Assembly (NCBI GenBank): GCA_023425615.1
Contig: JAFACJ010000026.1
Location: forward strand, 1 to 18,300
Length of the DNA stretch: 18,300 bases
Source of the DNA: Actinomycetes bacterium
GTDB lineage: Bacteria > Actinomycetota > Actinomycetes > Streptosporangiales > Streptosporangiaceae
Direction of reading: 5' to 3'
The position numbers and the translations under genes were made by a program. Positions 8,780 to 14,799 of the stretch are shown here, one piece after another (the stretch's first letter is position 1; the number at the start of each line of letters is the position of its first letter). A model generated the notes under the pieces. That model was not told the DNA's origin and did no database searches. It was given only the letters and a program-made list of their open reading frames with translations.

Positions 8780-9019
8780 ATGTCCGAAACCGAGGTGCGC
8801 GACTGGCTCGTCGCATGCGTCGCCAGATATATCAACCGTCCGCCGTCCGAAGTCGACCCCGAGGTGAAGCTCCGCTCCTATGGCCTCGACTCGGTGTACG
8901 CGCTGACCCTGTGCCTCGATATAGAAGAGGAATTCGGCATGCAGTTCGATCCGACCCTCGCCTGGGACTACCCGACGATCGCGGCCATCGCCGGACACAT
9001 GGTCGAGAGAATGCCCTAG
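8780..9019 (+). CDS. Stand-alone acyl carrier protein
   Basis: The 79-aa protein carries the phosphopantetheine site YGLDSVYAL with Ser38, followed by an acidic helix II (CLDIEEEFG) typical of ACPs. Length and motif fit a discrete type II ACP. It closes the FAAL-ACAD-unknown-ACP series and is the best candidate to accept the acyl group from the FAAL and present it to the ACAD-like enzyme. It could then pass the acyl group to the PKS or to an NRPS condensation domain. The start at 8780 has a good ribosome binding site; 8759 is the alternative. A hairpin follows 16 nt after the stop, so this is probably the last gene of the first transcription unit. Confidence 0.93.
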   Translation: MSETEVRDWLVACVARYINRPPSEVDPEVKLRSYGLDSVYALTLCLDIEEEFGMQFDPTLAWDYPTIAAIAGHMVERMP

Positions 9020-9035
9020 CGTATCCGTCCGAAGT

Positions 9036-9069
9036 GCCCTGGTCATCGATGAATTCCCCGTTCCAGGGC
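9036..9069 (+). terminator. Possible terminator or attenuator hairpin after the ACP gene
   Basis: GCCCTGG (9036-9042) and CCAGGGC (9063-9069) are perfect inverted copies, giving a 7-bp G/C-rich stem with a 20-nt loop. The loop contains the palindrome TCATCGATGA (9043-9052). It lies just after the ACP stop and before the next promoter. There is only a short weak T-run (GTTTC) after it, so it may be an actinobacterial terminator without a U-tract or a protein-binding site. Confidence 0.4.
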
Positions 9070-9080
9070 TGTTTCGGCAT

Positions 9081-9127
9081 GTCATGAAAAGTAAATGCGA
9101 TGAGGGATTAATCGGGTTCTGTCATGA
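9081..9127. repeat. Direct repeat GTCATGA with 40-bp spacing, upstream of the promoter
   Basis: GTCATGA occurs at 9081-9087 and again at 9121-9127. The starts are 40 bp apart, about four helical turns, and each copy contains the palindrome TCATGA. The second copy ends 9 bp before the putative -35 box. Such spacing would suit an activator or repressor binding on one face of the DNA. The stretch is clearly A/T-richer than its surroundings. Chance occurrence cannot be excluded for a 7-mer. Confidence 0.35.
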
Positions 9128-9136
9128 TCTAAAGTA

Positions 9137-9165
9137 TTGACTCGGGAGCTTTCCAGCGGGATAGT
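9137..9165 (+). promoter_or_regulatory. Putative sigma70-type promoter for the NRPS-halogenase operon
   Basis: TTGACT (9137-9142) is one base from the consensus -35 box. After a 17-bp spacer GATAGT (9160-9165) could serve as the -10 box. This is in the only sizeable intergenic gap and in an A/T-rich patch. A start near 9172 would give a leader of about 60 nt before the ATG at 9234. A GGGGGAG ribosome binding site is at 9225-9231. Confidence 0.5.
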
Positions 9166-9181
9166 GGGATCTCCTGGCAAG

Positions 9182-9200
9182 GGGAAATATCACTGTTCCC
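9182..9200 (+). promoter_or_regulatory. Small inverted repeat in the mRNA leader
   Basis: GGGAA (9182-9186) and TTCCC (9196-9200) flank a 9-nt loop. It sits between the putative -10 box and the ribosome binding site, where a repressor operator or a weak RNA hairpin could act. The stem is only 5 bp, so support is limited. Confidence 0.25.
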
Positions 9201-9233
9201 GTAATTGGTTTTATTCGTGCCACCGGGGGAGAA

Positions 9234-11060
9234 ATGGGTTTTACCAGCCTGTCCCTGCACGCTGTTCTCGCCGACACGGCCGCCGCCTTTCCGGACCGGA
9301 TCGCGGTCACCGCGGACGGTGTGGACCATGACTATCGCGAACTGGACCGGGCGGCGGACCGGGTGGCGTGGGGGCTGCGCGCCGCCGGCGCGCGCCCCGG
9401 CGGCAATGTCGGGCTGTACGCCGATCGGGGGTTCGACTTCGTCAGCGGGATGCTGGGAATCCTCAGGTTCGGATGCGCCTACGTCCCCATCGACCCGTCC
9501 GTTCCGCCGGCGAGGATCGAGCAGATGGTCGCCGGCGCCGGAATCTCCCACGCCGTCGTGGGCGGCGGCCTCCCCGCCGACGTCCTGCTCGGGCTCGGCG
9601 TCAAGACCACGGGCCCGGACGACGCGGGCGACTCCGCCGGGCCGTACGAGCCACACGCATCGGCGTCCGACGACATCGCCTACGTCATCTACACCTCCGG
9701 GTCCACCGGCACGCCCAAGGGAGTGCCGATCGAACACCGGCAGGTCCTCGCGCTCTTCAACGGCGCCGCGGATCTCTACGGGTTCGGTCCCGACGACGTG
9801 TGGACCCAGTTCCACTCGGTCGGGTTCGACTTCTCGGTCTGGGAGATCTGGGGAGCCCTGCTGTTCGGCGGACGGCTCGTCGTCGTCCCGAAGAAGCTGG
9901 CACGGTCGCCCGGGGACTTCCGCCGGCTGCTGACGGCCGAGGGCGTCACCGTCCTCAGCCAGACCCCGTCCGCCTTCCGGCAGCTCATCGCCGCCGACGC
10001 CCGGAACGCCGCCACCGACCATTCCCTCAGGCTCGTGGTGTTCGGTGGTGAACGCCTGGACCTCGCGATCCTCGAACCCTGGATCGACCGCTACGGCGAG
10101 GACGAGCCGCGCCTGGTCAACATGTACGGCATCACCGAGACCTGCATCCATGTGACACACCGCCCCGTGACCCGCGCCGACCTCGCCGTGCACGCCGGCC
10201 GAAGCCCGATCGGCAGGCCGCTGCCGGGAGCCGAGGTGTACATCCTGGACGAGGCGGGCGCTGAAACGCCGGCGGGCACCCCCGGGAACCTGCACGTGGG
10301 CGGGACCGGCGTCGGCCGCGGCTACCTGGGACTTCCGGAGCTGACGGCCCGGCGTTTCGTGCGCCGGGAACTCACCGCGCACGGTGGCGCCCCGGCCCTG
10401 CTCTACGACTCCGGCGACAGGGCGGTGCGCGCGCCGGACGGTGAGCTGTTCTTCCTCGGCCGGTCCGACGACCAGATCAATGTGCTCGGGCACCGGATCG
10501 AGCCGCAGGACGTGGAACTGTGCCTCACCGCGCACCGGGGCGTCTCCGCCGCGGTCGTCTTCCCCTACGACCACGGTGAGGGAGACGTGCGCCTCACCGC
10601 CCACGTGGTACCGGCGGCCGAGGTGCGGCAGGGGCTGCTCGAAGAACTCGCCGAGCACGCCAAGGTCCATCTTCCCGAGCACCTCAGGCCGGCCGACTAC
10701 GCCTTCGTCGAGGCGCTCCTCCTGACCCCGCAGGGCAAGACGGACCGGCGCGCCCACGCCGCGACGCACTCCGCGCCCACGGTGGCGGTGGCAGCGGAGA
10801 CGGGCGGCACCGTCGACTCCGTCGCCGAGATCGTGGCGACGGTACTGAACCGCCAGATCAAGAACACGGATCTCGATCTGTTCGACGCGGGCGCCACCTC
10901 GCTGGCCTTCGTCCGGATCATCGCGAAGGTGAACGCCCGGTTCGGGACCGGGCTCATCGGCAGCGAACTCGGCACGACGGCTTCGATCTCACGGCTCGCC
11001 GCCTGCGTCGATCACGACCTGGCCACTCCCCGACAGACGACTGGGCTGGAGCGACGATGA
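9234..11060 (+). CDS. NRPS adenylation-thiolation didomain, SyrB1-like (threonine-like code)
   Basis: The 608-aa protein is an A-T didomain without condensation or release domains. A3 is [11 protein letters not shown] at 153-163, A5 is MYGITET at 297-303 and the A10 lysine is Lys502. The carrier site is Ser556 in DAGATSL. By hand alignment to GrsA, the pocket residues are Asp199, Phe200, Trp203, Ser242, Val269, Gly271, Met297, Ile305 and His306, giving DFWSVGMIH. This is near the threonine code DFWNIGMVH but differs at three places, so Thr is most likely and 2-aminobutyrate or another small residue is possible. The next two genes are SyrB2- and SyrC-like, so the T domain probably presents the amino acid to the halogenase. 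It is probably the first gene of its transcription unit; its stop overlaps the halogenase start (ATGA). Confidence 0.93.
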   Translation: MGFTSLSLHAVLADTAAAFPDRIAVTADGVDHDYRELDRAADRVAWGLRAAGARPGGNVGLYADRGFDFVSGMLGILRFGCAYVPIDPSVPPARIEQMVAGAGISHAVVGGGLPADVLLGLGVKTTGPDDAGDSAGPYEPHASASDDIAYVIYTSGSTGTPKGVPIEHRQVLALFNGAADLYGFGPDDVWTQFHSVGFDFSVWEIWGALLFGGRLVVVPKKLARSPGDFRRLLTAEGVTVLSQTPSAFRQLIAADARNAATDHSLRLVVFGGERLDLAILEPWIDRYGEDEPRLVNMYGITETCIHVTHRPVTRADLAVHAGRSPIGRPLPGAEVYILDEAGAETPAGTPGNLHVGGTGVGRGYLGLPELTARRFVRRELTAHGGAPALLYDSGDRAVRAPDGELFFLGRSDDQINVLGHRIEPQDVELCLTAHRGVSAAVVFPYDHGEGDVRLTAHVVPAAEVRQGLLEELAEHAKVHLPEHLRPADYAFVEALLLTPQGKTDRRAHAATHSAPTVAVAAETGGTVDSVAEIVATVLNRQIKNTDLDLFDAGATSLAFVRIIAKVNARFGTGLIGSELGTTASISRLAACVDHDLATPRQTTGLERR

Positions 11061-12004
11061 CCGAACAGCACACGAACACGCGCTACTTCCTGACCCCCGA
11101 CGAACTCGCGTGCTTCAGGAGGGACGGCTTCTTCGGGCCGTTCAAGGTCTACGAGCCCGAGGAGATGCGGGCGGCCTGGCGCGGGGAGAGGCTGGCGCTG
11201 ATGGACAGGTCCATGGCCGCCTACCGGGATGAGGAGCTCTCCGGGAACACCAACATCTCCAACTACGACCGCCATCTTGACTCCTTCTTCCTCGCCGACC
11301 ACATCTGCCGGCCGGAGATCGTCGACCGGGTCGGCAGCGTGCTGGGCCCCGACGTGTTGTGCTGGCGGACCGAGTTCTTTCCCAAGTACCCCGGGGACGA
11401 GGGCACCGACTGGCATCAGGCGGACACGTTCGCCAACGCCTCGGGCACGCCGCAGATCCTGTGGCCCGACGAGGTGAAGGAATTCGGCGGGACGCTCACC
11501 GTGTGGACGGCGTTCACCGAGGCCACCGAGGAGAACGGGTGCCTGCAGTTCATCCCCGGTACGCACACCCAGATGAACTATGACGAGACGAAGAAGATGC
11601 ACTACGCCCCGGACACGATCAACCATCGCGACAAGAACGGGATCCGCCGCGGCTTCTTCGGCTACGACTACCGGGAACTCCAGGTCGATGCGGATTGGAC
11701 GCCGGATGAGAGCAGCGCCCGCTCGATGGTGATGGCGCCCGGCGAGGCCATCATGTTCTGGTCGACGCTCATGCACGCGTCACTTCCGCACAGCGGACGG
11801 ACCGAGGCCATGCGGCTGGGTTTCGCGTCCCGCTATGTTCCTACATCGGTGCGGGTGTACCCGGACAGCGACTCGATCGAGGAGTACGGCGGAAAGATCT
11901 CCCTCGACAACTACGGAGCCGTCCTCGTGTCGGGGAAGAACGAGTACGACTTCAACCGGATCGCGGCCAGCACCTCCCGCGGGCACGTCTTTCCGGCCCT
12001 GTGA
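11057..12004 (+). CDS. SyrB2-like Fe(II)/2-oxoglutarate-dependent aliphatic halogenase
   Basis: The 315-aa protein matches SyrB2-type chlorinating enzymes over its whole length. Shared blocks include [10 protein letters not shown] (66-75), [20 protein letters not shown] (101-120), GCLQFIPGT (161-169), [10 protein letters not shown] (197-206) and [10 protein letters not shown] (253-262). The iron site is His120-x-Ala122 with distal His240. Ala replaces the Asp/Glu of hydroxylases and leaves room for a halide on iron, which is the defining trait of this group. The family halogenates an unactivated methyl or methylene group of an aminoacyl group held on a carrier protein, for example Thr to 4-chloro-Thr on SyrB1. 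The partner here should be the A-T protein just upstream, whose stop overlaps this start; RBS GGAG lies at 11048-11051. A generic PhyH or ectoine hydroxylase label would be wrong. Mono- versus dichlorination cannot be told. Confidence 0.95.
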   Translation: MTEQHTNTRYFLTPDELACFRRDGFFGPFKVYEPEEMRAAWRGERLALMDRSMAAYRDEELSGNTNISNYDRHLDSFFLADHICRPEIVDRVGSVLGPDVLCWRTEFFPKYPGDEGTDWHQADTFANASGTPQILWPDEVKEFGGTLTVWTAFTEATEENGCLQFIPGTHTQMNYDETKKMHYAPDTINHRDKNGIRRGFFGYDYRELQVDADWTPDESSARSMVMAPGEAIMFWSTLMHASLPHSGRTEAMRLGFASRYVPTSVRVYPDSDSIEEYGGKISLDNYGAVLVSGKNEYDFNRIAASTSRGHVFPAL

Positions 12005-13224
12005 TGGCCGAGCCCACCATGATCGGTCACCCGGCAGGCGACAGCCTCGGCGTGCTCGTCGGCGCCCTGTTGTCGCTCCGGCCCATCACCGCTGCCATGA
12101 ACCGGCCCGTCGAGATCGCGCCCGACGTCATCGAGCACTACGCGCCCCTGCGTGTCGAAACCGGGGAGGGCGAGGTCGCCGCCTTCGATCTGGTCGCCGA
12201 GGTGCTGGGCCTGCCGGGGTTCGTGGCATCGGGGGAAGAGGCGGCAACCGGTGTCTTCGACCGGGTGGCCACCGAACGGATCAGGTCCGCCTGCGGCTCC
12301 GAGCCGCTCCCGGCGGGCCCTCCGCTCGGCCGTGAGGAGTTCGACCGGCTCGTCGGGGAGGCTCTCGACCTCGGCGACGTGCGGCGCGTCCACGGGCGGC
12401 GGATGGTCACCGCACCGGACGGCGTCCTCATCCCGGCCTACAGCTCCGGTGACCCCGCCGCGCCGCCCGTGATCATTGTGCCGGCCACCGGTATGCCCGT
12501 TGAGCTGTCGGTTCCCTGGATCACGGCACTGGCCGCCACCTTCCATGTCATGACCTGGGAGAACCGTGGCCTGTTCCCCGGCCAGGTCGCGGCCGGCGAC
12601 TCCCTCGGGCAAGGACTCGACGCGCAGGCCGGCGATCTGATCGCCGTCCTCGACGCGTTCGGCGTCGCGGAGGCACACGTCTTCGGCCTGTGCAGCGGCG
12701 CCGGGATCGCGCTGGCGGCGGCGGCGGAGCATCCGGAGCGGATCGGCTCGATCAGCCTCTGGCACGGGGACTTCGAGCTCGGTTCCGACAGCCTCAAAAC
12801 CATCCACCAGCGGGATCTCGAAGCGTTGATGACCGAGGTGGCCCTCGGAACCGTGTCCGCGGAGAGCGTGCACGCCACGATCGGCCAGGTCCTGCTGGAG
12901 AGCACCCCCATGGACCTGGCGCATCTGGTGCTCTACCCCTATGCCTCCCCGGACCTGCTGCACCGCTACTGCCAGGCGATCAGCGTCGGAATGCGGACGG
13001 ACGTACAGGGCTATCTGCCTCGAATCAAGCAGCCGGCGCTGGTCGTCACCAGCCGCAACGACACCACGGCCCACCCCGCCGGATCGCTGGCCGTGGCCCG
13101 CGAGCTCTCCGGCGCGTTCTTGCACGTCGCACCGGAGGGAGACCATCTGACGCTGTTCCGCGCGGCCCCGGAGCTGGTGGCGCTCGCCCGGGACTTCGTC
13201 AGCCGGCCACTCGACCGCCCCTGA
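12004..13224 (+). CDS. SyrC/CmaE-like alpha/beta-hydrolase-fold aminoacyl transferase (Cys nucleophile)
   Basis: The 406-aa protein has an alpha/beta-hydrolase fold behind a roughly 130-residue N-terminal extension. The nucleophile elbow reads GLCSGAG with Cys230 in place of the usual Ser. Asp353 (SRNDTT) and His381 (EGDHLTLF) complete a Cys-Asp-His triad. A Cys nucleophile, this length and the place next to SyrB1- and SyrB2-like genes match SyrC and CmaE. Those enzymes move an aminoacyl group from one carrier protein to another through a thioester intermediate. Here it would carry the halogenated amino acid from the A-T protein to another T domain, in this cluster or upstream. The ATG at 12004 overlaps the halogenase stop (TGATG); the GTG at 12001 is an alternative. 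No clear ribosome binding site is present, so translation is probably coupled. Confidence 0.85.
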   Translation: MAEPTMIGHPAGDSLGVLVGALLSLRPITAAMNRPVEIAPDVIEHYAPLRVETGEGEVAAFDLVAEVLGLPGFVASGEEAATGVFDRVATERIRSACGSEPLPAGPPLGREEFDRLVGEALDLGDVRRVHGRRMVTAPDGVLIPAYSSGDPAAPPVIIVPATGMPVELSVPWITALAATFHVMTWENRGLFPGQVAAGDSLGQGLDAQAGDLIAVLDAFGVAEAHVFGLCSGAGIALAAAAEHPERIGSISLWHGDFELGSDSLKTIHQRDLEALMTEVALGTVSAESVHATIGQVLLESTPMDLAHLVLYPYASPDLLHRYCQAISVGMRTDVQGYLPRIKQPALVVTSRNDTTAHPAGSLAVARELSGAFLHVAPEGDHLTLFRAAPELVALARDFVSRPLDRP

Positions 13225-13251
13225 AACGGCACCCTCACGATCGGTTCTCCC

Positions 13252-13947
13252 ATGGACGAGACATTCCTGATCTGCCTGCCCTTCGCCGGGTCCGGCGCAT
13301 CTTTCTTCAAGAGATGGCGGTCGAGGACGCCCGAGCGGCTGTCCGTCGTCCCCGTGCAGCTTCCCGGCAGGGAGGAGCGGCTCGCCGAATCGGCGTACAC
13401 CGTGGCTTCGCTGGCCGCGGCGGAGTCCCTCGACCAGATCACGCGGCATCCCGGTGTCATGGACGGGCGGGTCGCGCTCTTCGGCCACAGCATGGGAGCC
13501 GTCCTCGCCTTCGAGCTGGCGCACCTGCTCGAAGCGGGCGGGAAGCCCCTCACCGGCTTGTTCGTCAGCGGATCGGCGGGACCGTTGCAGACCAGGGAGA
13601 ACCGGGCCAGCGGCCTGAGCGACGAGGAGTTCCTGGCCCAGGTCAACCGGCTGGCCGGGTACTCTCACCCGGCGCTCGACCATCCGGAGATGCGCGAGCT
13701 GCTGCTTCCCATGCTGCGGGCCGACGTCGCCATGCACGAGGACTACCGGCCGGCCTCCAGCCGTCCGCTGTCGTGTCCGGTGACCGTGCTGCGGGGCTTG
13801 GACGACGAGCTGGTCAGCGCGGCGGACGCCCGCCAGTGGAAGAGCTTCACCACCGGTTCGTTCAGCTCGGTGGAGCTCCCCGGCGGGCACATGTACCTGT
13901 CCGACGACGACAGGGCTCTGCTGAACTTCCTCATCACCGCACTCTGA
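13252..13947 (+). CDS. Type II thioesterase
   Basis: The 231-aa protein is a typical stand-alone editing thioesterase of PKS/NRPS clusters, acting in the cytosol on misprimed or stalled carrier proteins. It begins FLICLPFAGSGASFF, the usual type II TE N-terminus, and has the nucleophile motif GHSMGA with Ser80. Asp184 or Asp185 (GLDDELV) and His213 (GGHMYL) complete the triad. It follows the SyrC-like gene after 27 nt, and only a weak ribosome binding site is visible. With no integral TE domain in the window, it could also take part in product release, but editing is the usual role. Confidence 0.93.
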   Translation: MDETFLICLPFAGSGASFFKRWRSRTPERLSVVPVQLPGREERLAESAYTVASLAAAESLDQITRHPGVMDGRVALFGHSMGAVLAFELAHLLEAGGKPLTGLFVSGSAGPLQTRENRASGLSDEEFLAQVNRLAGYSHPALDHPEMRELLLPMLRADVAMHEDYRPASSRPLSCPVTVLRGLDDELVSAADARQWKSFTTGSFSSVELPGGHMYLSDDDRALLNFLITAL

Positions 13948-13958
13948 AGGATCGGAAC

Positions 13959-14789
13959 ATGGCGAACAGGCTGGAAGGGAAGACCGCGGTGATCACGGGA
14001 GCCGGCCGGGGCCTCGGCCGGGCGTGCGCGGTCCTGTTCGCCCGGGAGGGCGCCGATGTGATGCTGCTCGACATCGCGCGTGACCTTCCCGGCGTCCCCT
14101 ATCCCCTTGCCTCGGAGAGCCAGCTCGCCCTCACCGCCGACCTCTGCAGGGAGGCGGGGGCCGCTGTCCTGACCGGCCGTGTCGACGTCCGGGACACCGC
14201 CGGGATCGACGGGGCCATGGCCGAGGCACTGAGCCGCTTCGGCAAGATCGACGTCCTCGTCAACAACGCCGGCATCGCCGCGCCGTCGGGCAAGGCTGTC
14301 CACCGGATGGACGAGGAGGAGTGGACGCTGATGCTCGACGTCGACCTCTCGGGGGCGTGGCGGACCATCAGGTCCGTCGGTGAGCATATGACCGGACGAC
14401 GGTCGGGGAGCATCATCAACGTCGCCTCCACCGCGGGACTGGTGGGCTACCGCTTCTTCGCGGGCTACGTCGCGGCCAAGCACGGGCTGGTCGGCCTGAC
14501 GAAGGCCGCCGCACTCGACTTCGCGCCGAGCGGAGTACGGGTGAATGCGATATGTCCCGGTTCGGTGCGTGACGATCCCCAGGTCGAGGGCCTCATGCTC
14601 AGCGAGATCGCCCGATCGCTCGACGTGCCGGCGGACGAGCACGAGGCCGCGTTCCTGCAGGCCCAGCCGATGAACGCGCTGATCGAACCGGAGGACGTCG
14701 CGCGGAGCGCGGTGTGGTTGGCCAGCGACGACGCACGACAGGTGACCGGCACGACGCTGACCGTCGACGGTGGATTCACCGCGCGGTAA
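13959..14789 (+). CDS. Short-chain dehydrogenase/reductase of the mycofactocin-associated type
   Basis: The 276-aa classical SDR has TGAGRGLG at 13-20, NNAG at 102-105 and the catalytic Ser157-Tyr170-x-x-x-Lys174. LDIA at 37-40 follows the second strand, with an acid that favours NAD over NADP. The extra segment at about 40-60 (DLPGVPYPLASESQLALTAD) is a hallmark of the SDR subfamily that often carries a non-exchangeable NAD and is recycled with mycofactocin (TIGR03971 type). The start at 13959 has GAAGG (13946-13950) at good spacing and lies 11 nt after the TE stop. Possible substrates are the beta-hydroxyl of a threonine-derived unit or a polyketide alcohol. The family is firm, the mycofactocin link is inferred from the insert, and the substrate is unknown. 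Confidence 0.9.
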   Translation: MANRLEGKTAVITGAGRGLGRACAVLFAREGADVMLLDIARDLPGVPYPLASESQLALTADLCREAGAAVLTGRVDVRDTAGIDGAMAEALSRFGKIDVLVNNAGIAAPSGKAVHRMDEEEWTLMLDVDLSGAWRTIRSVGEHMTGRRSGSIINVASTAGLVGYRFFAGYVAAKHGLVGLTKAAALDFAPSGVRVNAICPGSVRDDPQVEGLMLSEIARSLDVPADEHEAAFLQAQPMNALIEPEDVARSAVWLASDDARQVTGTTLTVDGGFTAR

Positions 14790-14799
14790 GACGACTCCG

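Noticed and set aside
11057..12004. Annotation as phytanoyl-CoA dioxygenase or ectoine hydroxylase
   Set aside because: The iron-binding acid is replaced by Ala122 and the protein matches SyrB2 along its length, which indicates a halogenase.
12004..13224. Annotation as an ordinary serine alpha/beta hydrolase or homoserine acetyltransferase
   Set aside because: The nucleophile is Cys230 (GLCSGAG) and the neighbours are SyrB1- and SyrB2-like, so an aminoacyl shuttle fits better.
12690..13958. Upstream extension of the SDR frame by 423 codons
   Set aside because: The added residues are Arg/Pro/Gly-rich shadow sequence over the transferase and TE genes. The ATG at 13959 has a good ribosome binding site and begins a standard SDR N-terminus.
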